Below, in pieces: positions 9,911 to 23,870 of a DNA stretch of 64,000 bases. Made by a program: the position numbers and the translations under genes. The notes under the pieces are model-generated. The model ran no database searches, was not told the origin of the DNA, and was given only the letters and a program-made list of their open reading frames with translations. Source of the DNA: Lytechinus variegatus. Its lineage: Eukaryota; Echinodermata; Echinoidea; Temnopleuroida; Toxopneustidae. Within the stretch, counting starts at the first letter, position 1; every line of letters begins with the position of its first letter. The DNA lies in contig NC_054751.1 of NCBI RefSeq assembly GCF_018143015.1, forward strand, positions 33,060,347 through 33,124,346, given 5' to 3'.

Positions 9911-12900
9911 ACTTTGAACTTTGACCCCCAAGCTGAAGTTTGACCCCCTTTACCCTTCCAGAGGCATTTAATGCAGGATGCTTATCAACAAGGATCTGTG
10001 TTGTGAATCAAGCAGCAGAAGCATTTCCAACACAAGCTGGAAAGTCATAGCGGATGGTGTAAACCGATTTGGAAGCATTACAGTCAAATGTAATTTTGGT
10101 TCTACGAGAAGAGGAATTATTACCATTATTATTTCAATTGGAGCAGAGAGATATTCTCAAATTTTCATGATTTCTTTTTAGTCCTTAAATATTTTCTCCC
10201 TATTACGTAAAATTTCAAAGTACATTTGTATTTATGGTACATGCAGTGGAGCTGCTGTAATATATGTTGTGTCTTGTGAGGTCAGAAATCACTAGTGAAA
10301 TACATTAAATGTATGCCCCTTGAATAGCCTCCATTAATCATCCTGTTGATGCTATTGAATTGATGGATATTACCTTAGCAGTATATATCACATCGGTTTG
10401 TAAAGAATCACATCCATGCACAGATGTTGAAACAAAAACTGACCATGACTCATCTTACATAGTGAGTGAGAATTTAAGCGTGATATAATAAACAAGTACT
10501 ACATAATTTTTGTTTGGATATATTTCATTGTAAATCTTATTACTAAAATTGTGTGCATTTTGTGTCTGACAGATGCCTGCCATATAAGGGGGCATGTCAC
10601 ATTTGAATATTAATCAGATTAAGTGTTAATTAGTTGTATGTGTCCAATTATAGTGCAGTGTTGTTTTTCCCATGTAGATACCGGTGCCTCGGTGTTGATC
10701 AATAATTATTCCTAGCTCACGTCTATGGTGAATTGGAATGTGTTGTGTGAATGGGATGGTTGGTGTTTGTATTTAATCACGGCAGAGTGCTCTTTTCAAG
10801 CCCTCTGCCTTCAGCGCATACTACAAGACTAGCATTTAGAGTACATGCCTGCAATGCATCGTGGGATAGGATCAGATAAAAGGGGGAACACAAGCCGTGT
10901 GTCTGGGGTCTCCTATCTCGTCTGAAATTAAGCTGAACTGTCAAGTGTACTATATATATATATGTGCTCTGGCGGAATGACTTTTTAAAGTCTGATCTTT
11001 TTATCCGTCTCATAGTGCTTTGCCCTTAACATGATATTAACTATTTCCTGTGTTTTTAGTTAGTAACTAACGAACCCTATATCATTGTATTCTACCCCTA
11101 ATCCCTCTGCAGAAGATTTAATCATGATCAATTTGCATGTAGTGTCTTTAGTGATACGGGAGTGCCAGTTTAGAAACTCTCTAGACGGTATTTCTCTGCC
11201 TCAGTAACGTCTCTAGATTAGAAATTTGATAATCTGTTTTTTGATCGAGTCCTTATATATATCTTGCTTACTCATTCATGAGGGCCTATGGAAATTGTGC
11301 TCCTATGGAATCTTTGGTAAAAAAGCTTTAAAAACCATTTGTAGCCAGGAAATGATTCGAGTCTATATATGATTCAGGATATAATATACTAATATAATAA
11401 TAAAGTTGATAATATATTCTTGTTAAAACGTAATAGTGCCTTAGAATCTAGGAGTATGTGAATATCATGTTTTTGATCTACAATATTTTTCCTACAGTTA
11501 GGGTTAATTAACCTTTTTGAGTAATGGGTAAAAATCAGCTGTGTACTAGCTTAGTATTGACAAATCTATAATTTTTGGTTAAAAGGGGTTAAATTCAGAT
11601 TGAATTTTGTTGAATGATTTTTAGGTGGTAATATAGAAGTTCTGAGACTAATAGCGAGTGGGTTAAGTATCCTTCTTTTCAAGGAATGTATTTGTACAAG
11701 CTGAGTGGGATGTATAGTATTAATTAAAAAGCAATACATAAAACCAATGGGTGAATCTGGAGAGCTGTTTAACAAGCCGGGGTAGTAATGGAAACATAGA
11801 ATCAGAAAATATTTTGTCAGTATATAGCCATTACTGAAAAAATTTAAGGAAATGTACATGATAGAAGAAAGAAGTCTTTTGATATTTATGTAGATTATTT
11901 GTTTTATTTGTTATGTCATGAAAATATTTCAGTATTTCCTCCATTACTGCTGGCAGTCAATGTGTATTGTAATCTTTGCCATTAAACACATATAAATTGG
12001 TGCTATCAAAATATTCTTCTTACTGGTTAATAATAATGCATAATTTAAAAAAGAATTGTAAGGATATCTTGGATGTCAAGTTACTGTAGTGAAATGTACA
12101 GATTTGGTGTGACTTGAAGTTTATTTTTTATGTATGGTGTCTTTTTGAAATTTTTCTTTTCCTCTTGTGGAATATGTTAGATAAGTGAAAGGTTGTTTCT
12201 TTTCAATTTTCCCATTTTGAAATGTCTTTTAATGGTCTCAGCTATTCTGATGCATACAAATATGCTTTGAAATTGATGTATTTGGTGAAAAATTAAGAAT
12301 TGTGAACAGAATAGACTACTGCTGTTTAATGCAAATTGAGAAAAGCTCATCTGATAGAATAGCTGGTGAAGATTGTTGTCCTTCAATGAAGAATTGGATT
12401 TTGTTTATCTGTAAAGAAGTGTTCAAACCGGGAGACCTTTCTATAAGTTTGCATATCTTAAATGTGGTAATCCTACTCAATATATATAAAAAAAAACCAA
12501 ATAATGAAAATCATACAGTCAAAAATGCTTTGTCAGAATATGTATTATGTATTCCAGGATTGAGTAGTTAAACATAACGTGATGTAGCATTTAGTATAAC
12601 CTTGTACTCACACATCTGCACATTGTGTAGTATTATCCAAGATAAGTGAACATTGTTGTACTGGTGACAAATAGTGTTCACATTTACATGTATGGCTAAT
12701 AAAGCTTATATTTCTGGTTGGAGTATATTGTATTACACAGTGAACCGGTAGTGTTCTGTCGATGGTGTCACATGTCATGATCAATCCAAATCCTCAAAAG
12801 CTGTAAAATTCATCCCCCCCCCTGGAAGTTCTGTACACAAAGTGAACTCGAAACTCAGATTACTGACTCCTTTTCCTGTTTCAATGTAGTGCGGTGTAAT

Positions 12901-14776
12901 GTTCAGGTTTCTAGGAAAGTGTATTCAAGATTTGTTGAAGTTTTTCTCATGAAATCCAGAGAATTTGATCAAAAGTTTTACTTTGTTACATGCTCCAGTT
13001 CACTCTGAATGTGTATCATATTCATCTTCATTTGGTATATCCATATTGTTTTTTTTTTCAGTTGTTGATGTTGTGATTTTCCTCAGTGATGTGATTGTTT
13101 AGGTATGGTATTGAAGTATAGTTTCTGTTTTGTTGTTTTTGTTAGATGTAGTGAAGATTGTGTATTTGAGTTATGTTAGGAAATTCTAAAAAACTAATAC
13201 ACCCTTGTATAATCTAGAATGATTTACTGATTGGCAGTAGAAATACATGTTTATTGTTTGTATGAGTGCTCGATTTAAAGTTTGATATTTGGATTAGGGG
13301 TGGGAGGTTGTGTGGCAGGGGGTATTAAAATTTTGTATTATATTCATTCTAATCTAATCTTAACTGCAACAGTCATAGAATTCATTACATCTTTTGTAGT
13401 TCAAAGCTGAAATTGGTTTGCATGCGATAAGTATATGTACATGTTTCAGTATTCTGTGTTCAATTTCTGCAAGATAAATGCCATTGGTAATCCATGAACT
13501 ATATGCTAAAATAGAAAGATATAGCCTCACTCTGAATGAGATAAACAACAGGTATTGTTTGCTTTTTAATGAAAAATATCTCAGCCAAAGTCTATGTACA
13601 TGCAGGCATTTTCATTTATGGTCAGCTTAATAGCAAATTGTTGGTTAGTTATAATTCAAAGTAATGCCTTTGGCAAAATAAAAAATCATTATATTTGTTA
13701 AACCTGACCAGTTACTTACTGCATGCAATTCTCACTTAGACTTAAATTATGTAAATTATTCATTAGAAGTGATTGGTGCTTCTCATATCCAGGCACTCAA
13801 CAAAAAAATGATCTTTTTCAATTTTGTTGTATAAAAAATGACTGTATTGTATTAGATGAAGGGATACCCTTTTCCATCATAACAATTTATTCATCCAGAT
13901 ACTTGATATATATTCCATGGATGGTTTTATTCATTTATTCATTAAATTATTTTGAGGTTTAACCTATGTATTGACAAGGCTTAATAGATGAAACACATTA
14001 ATGCCTCAATCCCGCTGTGGAATTCATCTTGTTAGGGTGCAGGTGATAGTATTTTCAATGTGTGTGACAGATCTTTACCATGATGTAAATAGTAAAAAAT
14101 ATTACACTCTTCGCTATAGAGTAAGCTCAGGACCCAACAGTGTACAAAACCTACTAGGGTTGAATTAAACATATAAATATGTGATAAAGTTATATATAGA
14201 TATATAAATATAAACAAAGTGTACATAATATATATTTCACTATATATTTCATGTTCAGTTCAATATTCATGATCCTAATGGCAAAAATTAAAATTCAGTT
14301 GGTTGCTGCACCAGATCTTGAAGTTCATATTGTTTTTTTGTTGTGGTTTTTTAGAAAGGTTGATGACAAATGATCGATATGCCACTTCATTACATAAGCT
14401 TATCTCTCAGATGAGCTAAGAAATAATGAATTTGGAAAGAGATGTATGATGATCGAAAGGTATTAATGATTATTATAATTTCTTACGATTTCATGGCTAC
14501 CTTTCCAAATTATAGAACAGTTCACTCTTAAGAGAGACGGATTAGTGAATCAAAGAAAGGGAAAGTATATGGGTTGATTTTTATAGGGGAAGGAGAGGGA
14601 AAAGGAGATGAAGAGAGCGGGAGAGGGAGAGAGAAAGGCAGGAAGGAGGGAAGGAATAGGTAGTACAGCAAGTGAGTAGTCTGCTTGCACAGACCCGTGG
14701 TTTTTTCAATTCACATTGTGCATAATGCAGTCTGAAGTGAGACTAGATTCATTATGTCCTTTGAAACAGCTAGATT
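9911..14776 (+). other. CREBRF 3' UTR and downstream gene-poor DNA
   Basis: No protein-coding exon recognised. Short frames here lack homology that I can see. The left part is presumably 3' UTR; candidate AATAAA hexamers lie near 10487 and 12698. A purine-rich GA tract lies at 14585-14660. Confidence 0.45.
10487..10492 (+). other. Candidate CREBRF poly(A) signal
   Basis: An AATAAA hexamer about 580 bases past the stop, followed within 20 bases by a T/G-rich stretch. A second candidate lies near 12698. AT-rich DNA makes chance hits common. Confidence 0.3.
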
Positions 14777-15184
14777 GGCCTGAATTCACAAAGGTGGTTT
14801 TGAAAACCCACAGTTGAGTCCATGGTTTTAGCAGATTTCCTGTATAAATCACGCTTAATTTAGCGCGTATCGGGCTCTTGTATAAAAAATTTCAAATGCT
14901 GTTACAATGCGCCAAAGTTACGCCTGTTGCCATGATTAGATACGCTATTTTATTCATGAGTCCACTCTTCAAACAGTGGACTCATGAATTAAATAGCGTA
15001 TCTAACCATGGTAACAACTAGGCATCAATTTAGCGCATTGTGACCAAAGCGTGCATCATTGCAGCATTTGAAAATTTTATACACGGGCCCGATACGCGCT
15101 AAATTAAGCGTAATTATACAGGAAATCTGCATAAACCATGGACTCAACCGTGGGTTTTCAAAACCACCTTAGTGAATTCGGGCC
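14777..15184. mobile_element. 408-bp near-perfect foldback element
   Basis: The left arm GGCCTGAATTCACAAAGGTG and right arm CACCTTAGTGAATTCGGGCC are inverted, and complementarity continues to a centre at about 14980 (GAGTCCACTCTTCAAACAGT and its mate). Almost the whole element is one hairpin. No coding capacity and no clear target duplication. Confidence 0.75.
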
Positions 15185-16080
15185 ATAGAGTTTGGTGTCT
15201 ATTCTCCACTCTAGAAATGGTATAATTGGTTAAAGAGTCAAGTATAAGACTGTTCATGCAGACTAATGAGTAAGAGTGATAGACAACAGTGAATATAGAA
15301 TAGAGTAGAAAGGAATAAACAGAAGGAAAGAGAGAGAGGGGAAGGGGAAAGTGAAGGGGAGAAGGTAAATATGGTGAGAAAAGGGACAAATCCATACATC
15401 ATACACCACTGTAAATATAAGCACAATCTGTCCGATTTCACCTATATTTTGTACCCCCTCCCACAAAACAAAATAAAATTGAAGCCCTGCAAAATCGCAT
15501 TGAAATGCATCATCATCATGCGTCACAAAAATTAAATATAGCAATTACAAGCATCTGATATTTTATCCCTCCGTATGGCATTGACAGACTACAGTATAAA
15601 CTTTTAAGTGTCTCATTTTCCCCTGAGTTTTTCTTATCCCCCCCCCCTCCTTCGCAAAATGAAATGTCACACTTTATCATGTGTATCACATAAGTGAATA
15701 TACTCCGGGAATATACATTATATCAGTGACAAGAATTATATGACCAATTCTTGCTTTAGACAACATTGTAATTGTCCCATGTTAATACCCAAATTTGTTT
15801 CCTACATCTCCCATCCAACAAATTGAAGCCCAGCAAAAAATAAACCATTAAAAACATCATCATGTGTGTCACAAAAATGAAATATCAGTAATTAAAAGTA
15901 TGACTTGCTTGCTGTAGATAGTAGTGTTAGTCTAAAATATAATAGAAAAAAATAATTATTATTTCATGTTTTTGTGTTTTAACTACCGGTATTAAAGCTC
16001 TTGATCATGTTTTACTGGTGAAGAAAAATGACTGTATTTACCATTTCAAGAAAGACTGGTTGTATAAAATACAGTTTAAA
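15185..16080. other. Non-coding stretch
   Basis: Purine-rich 15325-15370 and C-runs near 15640; nothing coding. Confidence 0.4.
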
Positions 16081-17280
16081 GGGGGAATCAAGCCTTGGTC
16101 ACAAAATATTGTGTTGGAAAGGAAAAAATGATTTAAATAGAATAGTGAAAGTTTGAAAGAAATCTGACAAGCAATAAGAAAGTTATGGCTGCTTTAAAAT
16201 TGAGATCCCCAAGACTATGTGGATTTCTAATTGACGACTGGGTAAGTAAATTATGACAAGAGGCAAGGATAACTTACTCATAGGCCATGTACTTAAAGGG
16301 ATGCTCCAGGCTGAAAATAATATGATCTAAACAGATAAAAGAAAAATCAAAGAATCAAAACACTGAAAATTTGATCAAAATCGGACGACGAATAACAAAG
16401 TTATGGCATTTGAAAGATTTGCATTATTCCGGTGAAACAGGTCTAGGCATGTTTTAATGAATATAGAATGAGCAAATTGATGTCATATTCCCACTTGCTC
16501 TTTTGTGTTTTATTATACGAAATTAGGTTTATTCAATTTTTTTCTACCAAGAACTTAAAAAATTGGATTGTCAACTGATTTAGTTCATTAGATATTAATT
16601 GCTGCAACTTATTTCATTATAGAGGAGACACATTATTCTCATATATATGAAAAAATGAAACAATTATGATTTCATGAAATAACATTACAAAAAGAAAAGT
16701 GGGGATGTGACATCATAAGCTCACCTAATAAATATTCATGATGACATGCATATAACTATTTTCACAAAATAATGCTGAACTTTAAAATTCAATAACTTCA
16801 TTATTTGTTATCTGATTTTGATGAAATTTCAGCATTTTGCTCTGGTAATTCTACTCTACAGATGCAAATATTTCCAGCCCGGAGTACCCTTTTAATCATC
16901 AGGGATTTGTGGTTTCTCCTGAGGGCAGTAATCTAAATATAACCCAGGTAGTAGATAGCCTTATGTCCTTACGAAAGAAAAATATAATTTGAAGTAAAAG
17001 TTTTGAAAAAAATGAAATTTTTGCCATTTTATGTATGGGAGTACATTGAAGAGTAGTCCTTGCCTTACATCACTATGACATCACATATGCAGCCAATTAG
17101 AAGTCTCCGTTGGTAAAGTGATTGATAATTCACAACTTTCTTAGTATTTGTCTTATATTGTTCAAACATAGAGCTATTACATTATCTGTAACAGCTCAAT
17201 GGTTCAAACTTTCACCTATTAACTTGTCTTACTTTTCTTTTTCCTCTAAAAATAAGTTTTTATTTGGGTTGGTTTCCCCT
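16081..17280. mobile_element. TTAA-flanked MITE carrying a nested MITE
   Basis: Ends AGGGGGAATC and GGTTTCCCCT are inverted and flanked by TTAA (16077-16080 and 17281-17284). Internal arms around AAGAAAGTTATGGCTG and ACAACTTTCTTAGT are also inverted. The centre is interrupted by the element at 16297-16891. Confidence 0.65.
16297..16891. mobile_element. TTAA-flanked MITE (copy 2 of the 3091 family), nested
   Basis: Begins AGGGATGCTCCAGGCTG and ends GCCCGGAGTACCC; TTAA on the left, T+TTAA on the right. The internal text (CATGATGACATGCATATAAC, AACAAAGTTATGGCATTTGA) matches the element at 3091-3569. It is inserted in the MITE at 16081-17280. Confidence 0.65.
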
Positions 17281-17284
17281 TTAA

Positions 17285-18351
17285 AAATCAAGACAACTTT
17301 GTTTTTCAACCAATTTAAGCATACACTGAATGCTATTGATTTATTTTACTAGTCACATCTAAACTTTTTAATGCAACTTTTTATCTTTTATTGTGAAATA
17401 GAGGCCATATGATATTTAATCTCATGTTGAAGCTATAAATAAAACTACTACTGAGATAGGTCAAACTCATCACACTCAGACAAGGACGTCTCTTTAAAAA
17501 AAATATTTTATTCATATTTATATAGGCATACATTTGATCATTCAACATTACAATGTGTATATCAATGTAACACGAAACAATGACAATTTAATTCAGAAGT
17601 AGATTTGATTTTAAAAAGATAAATATATTCATTTTCAATAAAGATATTTGATACACACTGCTTTTAATAAATGTATTTATCTTTTACCTAGCTCCATATA
17701 TATTAAAATGATTGGAAATTCTAATTGGAATGGTCCATTCAGTCAATGATGTCACTTATTAAGGCTATAATCAATACACTGGTAGCATTATTTGGCAGAA
17801 GTAAACAAAATAAAACGTCCACATTTGTAACTTACAATACAAAGAAAAAACAAAGATAATAATCTCATGCAGCTGAGATGCAAGTGCTTTATCAAAATAA
17901 CAAATGAACGACGATGTCTAAAAAAGTCCATACCCACACAAGCAGATTTACTGGAAAGTTTAGTATGATACATCAATTTTAGAAAATGGCAATCAACACA
18001 GACATACTGTGATTTTGACATGCATTCATCAGCACACTGACCACAGTCTGTGCAGTCAGAAGGAGTTTGTAATAATACTTGCTTTTTTTTGTGGTTGTTA
18101 TTACCCTAACCACTGGGTTTCAAGCCTTGACATGCAGTGCCCACAGTTTTTCTCAGTTTTAATAAATAAATTGTAGCAATCTGTTCATTCGTGCACTTTT
18201 ACTCTGAGTGCATGTTGAAAAGCTTCAGTAAGTCTGTGTTTTAATATTTTATGATTCTGAAGTACTAAAGCAGTTATTCCAACATCATTTTCTAAAAGAA
18301 TAAGAGGATTTTAACTTCATGCTACCCTCTTTTTTTTAAAACCAAATTTGA
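17285..18351. other. Non-coding stretch
   Basis: AT-rich; no gene, RNA gene or repeat recognised. Confidence 0.4.
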
Positions 18352-18735
18352 TCACCTTATCATTGTGGAAATGTTGCGGTGTAGCGGTTCTGACTCTTGC
18401 CTTGTAATCAGACGGTCGTGTGTTCGAATCCCACCATGGCCCAGCGTCCTTTGGCAAGGCGTTAATCCACACATTGCCACTCTCCACCCAGGTGTTAAAT
18501 GGGTACCCGGTAGGATGTGAAAGCCTATATGTAGTATGCCTAGCAATTGAGTCTTGGAACTCTTGTTGGAATGCTCCCCAGGGAGTGGAGAAGGTGCATA
18601 CATTGTATGCTGGCATGCAAGGATCCGATGACTGGGGTAATAATATGACTGTAAAAGCGCTTAGAGACGTCGTTTCGATGTATTAAGCGATATATTAAGC
18701 GCTATGTACAGGCAGAATAATATTATCATTATCAA
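18352..18735 (+). mobile_element. tRNA-derived SINE
   Basis: The head resembles a tRNA: box A-like GTGTAGCGGTTCTGAC, then a 3' arm with box B-like GTTCGAATCC. The body shares CACACATTGCC, CACCCAGGTGTTAAATGGG and TACCCGG with the other two SINEs in the window. The tail (GCGCTATGTACAGGCAGAA, then ATTATCATTATC) is a simple-repeat end. It is not a tRNA gene because the cloverleaf is not closed. Confidence 0.75.
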
Positions 18736-18739
18736 AATT

Positions 18740-20120
18740 GGATGAGTCAGATATCAAATCCTGCAAATGCATTTTACTGTTGACCTCTTATAATGCTGGA
18801 GTTTCTTCAGCCAATAATTTTTACTATATTACCCATTAGAACCAACAGGGTTCATTTGAAAGTCTGCCCTGCATTTTCGTAATGCGACGAATAGTCATTG
18901 TTTAACAGTATTACTTTGATAAAAATGTCTAAACTCAGAGTGAGCTTTGCAAAGCTAAATGCAGTTGAATCATACAGGAAAGGAACTGCAAAAATATTGT
19001 GATGAATGTTGGCAGTATTACAGAGTTCCCTATCACAAATCATTACAATCAATCGCTAAATGGCAATGACCAATCAAGATCATTGTTACATGCACATTTG
19101 ATTACAAACACTGATCAGGAACCAATCTGAATTCTTCTTTCATATTTGTTGCAAACCTTTGTTTGACAGGAGCCAGGTTGTGCAAATGATATATGAGATA
19201 TTTTTTTACAACAGTGACTGATAATGATTTCCTTGACCATATGTCATTTCTCATAGTTTCTATTGTGATTACATAATACATCACCACACATCTAACCAAC
19301 TTGCCACCAAAATACATTCTGGAATCTTACATTTTAATGATGTCCATCTTCACATATATTGAACTTCAATTACTAATGAAATAACACATGTACTTAAGCT
19401 TATTGACAAAATTGCACTTTATCATATTAAAATGTTCTTTCAAGCTATATTAGCAAAAAATAGATATAAAAACAGAATACTAAATGTATTTTAACACAAA
19501 AGAATATATTTCTACCACATGATCATCAAAATATGCAAGGAAAAATTGAAATACTTCAGTTTAAAAATATTCAAAATATAGTAAATAATGAAAAAAAAAT
19601 CCATCATATGAGAAAAATTAATCAGAAAAAAGTGAAAAGTGATAAAACTTGATTGTCGAAATAACTGAACCCCAATTCATGAAAAACAAATTATCTCTTG
19701 GATGTTCAGTTTCCTTGCAGGAATTTTATTAATAATCAACATATTGGTTGATAATTCTATAGCATTCAATTGTGATCAACCTACATTAAATAGACCAAAC
19801 TTTTATGGAGTGCTTTAAGAAAATGTGTTCACTAAGTCCAGATCAATTTACTCCTGCTATAAATTTTCTTTTTTTTTTATAAAGCCCATGTTGCATATAA
19901 AACTACAATCAAGAAAAAAATAACTTTCTTATTTTGACCACAATTTAGTTAAGCATGATTTTTTTTAATCTAGTAAAATGAACTTGGCTTTTGAATTATT
20001 CATAGCATCTTAATGATCTCAGAATAACTACTATTAGATTTCTAATCAATTATACTGACAGTCAAAAAATGATGAAATGTGCTTTAATACTTATCAACTC
20101 ATACTTCTCTGTCAATCCTT
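18740..20120. other. Non-coding stretch
   Basis: Nothing recognised on either strand. Confidence 0.4.
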
Positions 20121-20124
20121 TTAA

Positions 20125-20620
20125 AGGGGAAGTTCACCCTGAAGAAGACTTTGTTGTAAAAATAGCAGAAAAAAATAGTAAAAAATATTGGTGAAGGTTC
20201 GAGGAAAATCTGTTAAAGAGTAAGAAAGTTATTAGACTTCAAAATTTTGGATTTGTGACATCATAAACGAGCAGCTGTCCCATATGTTATGCAATATAAA
20301 ACGCATGAATTTCAAAGTTTGTATGGTTCCTGATGACTTGATTTAGTTTTCTATTCATGATCGGGTGTGAAATGATTTGTCTATTGATATACAAAAAGTA
20401 CAGTACAAATCATTTTCAATTTTCTGAGAAAATGAAGTTTCATTGATTTTTTTACCATTCGCTATGTAGGAATGCTGCTCGCATATGACGTCACAAATCA
20501 TATAATTGAAATTCTAATAACTTTAATTATTGATGAATTTTTATCAAACCTTCAGCAATATTTTTTATTACTTTTTCTGCTATTTTTACAATAAACTTTT
20601 TGTCAGGGTGAACTTCCCCT
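20125..20620. mobile_element. TTAA-flanked MITE (AGGGGAAGTTCACCC family)
   Basis: Termini AGGGGAAGTTCACCCTGA and TCAGGGTGAACTTCCCCT are perfect inverted repeats of 18 bases, with TTAA at 20121-20124 and 20621-20624. Inner arms (GTAAAAATAGCAGAAAAA and TTTTTCTGCTATTTTTAC) are also complementary. No transposase. Confidence 0.85.
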
Positions 20621-20624
20621 TTAA

Positions 20625-23170
20625 ATAAAATCCACTAAAAATTAAAATTCATCATTTAATCCACACTCTTACAACAAGAACGAACCATAATTCTACATTT
20701 CAAAGTACACACAATTTTCATATGAGTTAATTTCTGTTTTTCAACTTGAATTGTCTATGAATATTCATGATCATAATAATACTGATTTAAATATCGACAT
20801 GGTTATTCATATGCCTGATAGTCAAATCCACACCAGAAATATGTTAAAGCCTGTGTATAGCTTTGGTAAAGGGTCAATAATGTGATTGATAATCGAATAT
20901 CATCTAATATGACAGTCTTACTGAAGCGTAGAGACCGTTAGATATTTTTCCAACTGCACTTCTCTGAGAAAATTTCAAATATTCAAATCTTGGATATATA
21001 GCGCCCTCTCTCAGCGATGCTTGTTTTAAATTTAAAAAATGGGCATTCAAGCACTTATCTTATAAATTTAGTGATTAGATATCCAAAAGTTACAAAGAAC
21101 ATATCTTGAAAGTTTCAGCCCATTCCATGATTTGGAATAGGATTTAATTGAAAGACAAAAACACGCAGATATTTTAATTTGATCGGGTGACCCGATCAAG
21201 TTAAATTTCCATGTAAAATCGCAAAATTTATCCTGTAAAACACATTTTCATTTCATATCCTCCACATCATAACTGTTATAGGGCATATCCATTCATATTA
21301 GCAAGCAATGAATTGGAATAGTGATAGGTGCATTTTGGTGGATTTACCAAAACTATACACAAGCTTTAATCAAATACCTCTCTACAATGCACAAAGCAAT
21401 AGAATATGCTGCTACAGCTAAGTTATATTCATGGTCCGCAAGAATTCATAATACAAAGCAAACCTTCTACATGTAGCAGGTATTTGATAAATCTGCTGTG
21501 TTACAAGTGACTTAACACATGACTGATTAGCCTTTCTTTATGCCAATCAGAGTTTCAAATAATTTCCATTCCCATCTGCTAAAATGAAAAATTTGATCTC
21601 TGAAGATTAACATTGTTGTTGTTAAATAGCATGTGAATAGTTTGATTGGGATTTGGGAAACACACTCCCATTACATTGAAACAAGACAAAATGGGGGTTT
21701 CAGCTATCATAAGAAAAGTATACTTGTCATGCTTCAAGTTGTGCATAGCTTACAAACAGCTTTATAAACCGGCCCCTTGCTATAGTTTATATAATATGCA
21801 TATGGGAATGTAATACATTGAGCTATGCTCAGCTATGATACCATGGCTTCATACAAGCTCAATGTCAGCTACATCATAATAAGGTTGCAGAACACATATG
21901 AATTATTTTCATGATGCCATTAAATGCTTTCTGTAAGGAATTAAGGATTGAGTTATAAACATGCAGCACTTTGTAAAGATTGCCATCACTCACAAGCTGA
22001 CATTCCTTGGCAGTTACCATAGGAACAGTGCCTCTAAGCCAATCAAAACCAAGATTAAACATTAAAGTAGACCATAAATTACACAGATAACTCACTAGCA
22101 ATGAAATCGTAATGACAATGAAGTCACAAAACTCTTTTAACTCTAACTCAGGGATGTTAGATTACAGTAATCAAATCTAAAATACATGAAATACCATACA
22201 TGAAATTAAGTATATTTCAGTGTAATCTTTCCCTGTTTTTTTTTAAACAACATTAACAAACAAAAATACTAAGAATTCAGTAGGAAAAAAGCAAAAGGAG
22301 AGGTCTGACTTTGGATTGTTATCAAAGATGTAAATCCAAAGAAATGTTTCCAAATATAAAGTTGATTCATGATTAGCTTAAGCCGGTCTTTCTATTCACC
22401 TCCTATTCCTTCTTTAATTACTTCCTCTCTTGAAATTAGCTGTCAAAATAAACACATCACTACAGAAATAATAAAGATCATGTGCTGCAAACTTCTATCC
22501 CAATATTGCAATGTAGGTGAAAAGGTCAATAGTGTGTGTTGTCCAGTCTCATGGATACATAAACATGTATGATGTTTTATCCATATAAAGCCTTTCAAAA
22601 AATCATTATAAACTATACTAAACACAACACACATCTAATTAATTAAATAGCAAGATGTCAGTAATATTAAGTAAAATGATCTTTACCAATGCTGAATCAA
22701 GCAAACCTATTCATTACTCTAAATATAGGTGTCTCATTCAGCTTGTAGGGATATGTAGTCAACTATCATAAAAAAATATAAGACCTTATTAATGAAGGGA
22801 GGAATAAAATACAATTCTTTTAGTGCCAGGTTATGCTCATCCAAGAGTATTTTGAGAAGGGTGATTTTCACTGACACGTTCCTACAACCAATCAGATGCA
22901 AGGATTGTTTGTTTCATGAAACACTCCCTTGATTGTCAATTCTCAACTTGGGCAAAAGCTCCCTATTTGGAGCATTTCACCATAATACTTGTGAATCAAT
23001 CTACAAATATGATGTATTTACTTTACTGGAAGCACTAGAAGTTTCCATAAGGGAACTCAATAAATCACATATTAACAGTATAAATTACTTCATCATAGTT
23101 CTAATGTCATTCTACATACATTTGATTGACTAGTACACCTACTCCTAAATTTGTAACCTAGTAATCTAAC
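20625..23170. other. Non-coding stretch
   Basis: No genes seen. A 17-base perfect palindrome, GATCGGGTGACCCGATC, lies near 21181-21197 with partly complementary flanks. Confidence 0.4.
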
Positions 23171-23870
23171 AAGTGGAATGCCTCTGGCCGTCTCACCTGC
23201 ATCACGCGATTCAACAAAGCAGCAGTGCTGACTTTGAAAATTACTATTACTCGCACAAGATGTTCAGTGATAATTGGTTACTCTTAATTCGATGTTTTAT
23301 GAACTAGACCAATACACTTTTAAGAGATAGGCTGGTAATTCAACAAATACCCCCAATGTGGCCAAAGTTCATTGACCTCACATGACCTTTGACCTTGATC
23401 ATGTGACCTGAAACTTGCACAGGATATGCAGTGATACTTGATTACTCTTATGTCCAAGTTTCAAAAGTCAGATCAATAAACTTGCGAAGTTATGATGGTA
23501 ATTCAACAGATACCCCCATTATGGCCAAAGTTCATTGACCTTTGACCTTGGTCATGTGACCTAAAATGCGCACAGGATGTTCAGTGACCTCAGGTTAAGA
23601 TTTTGATGTTGATTCCCCAACATGGTCTAAGTTCATTGACCCTAAATGACCTTTGACCTTGGTCATGTGACATGAAACTCTAATAGGATGTTCAGTAATA
23701 CTTGATTAACCTTATGGCCAAGTTTCATGAACTAGGTCCATATACTTTCTAAGTTATGATGTCATTTCAAAAACTTAACCTCAGGTTAAGATTTGATGGT
23801 GACGCCGCCGCCGCCGTCGGAAAAGCGGCGCCTATACTAGTTTCACTCTGCTATGCAGGTGAGACAAAAA
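23171..23870 (+). mobile_element. DR1-rich repeat element, copy 1 (deleted form)
   Basis: Left edge AAGTGGAATGCCTCTGGCC followed by GTCTCACCTGC (23190-23200); right edge GCAGGTGAGAC (23855-23865) then AAAAA. The two 11-mers are inverted repeats. Between them about three units of a roughly 160-bp repeat each carry TGACCTTTGACCT, CATGTGACC and GTTATGATG. Near the right end is a GC-rich block (GCCGCCGCCGTCGGAAAAGC). No coding sequence. Confidence 0.75.

Noticed and set aside
18317..18686. Three overlapping frames on both strands near the SINE
   Set aside because: Lie inside the tRNA-derived SINE; similar frames occur at the other SINE copies.
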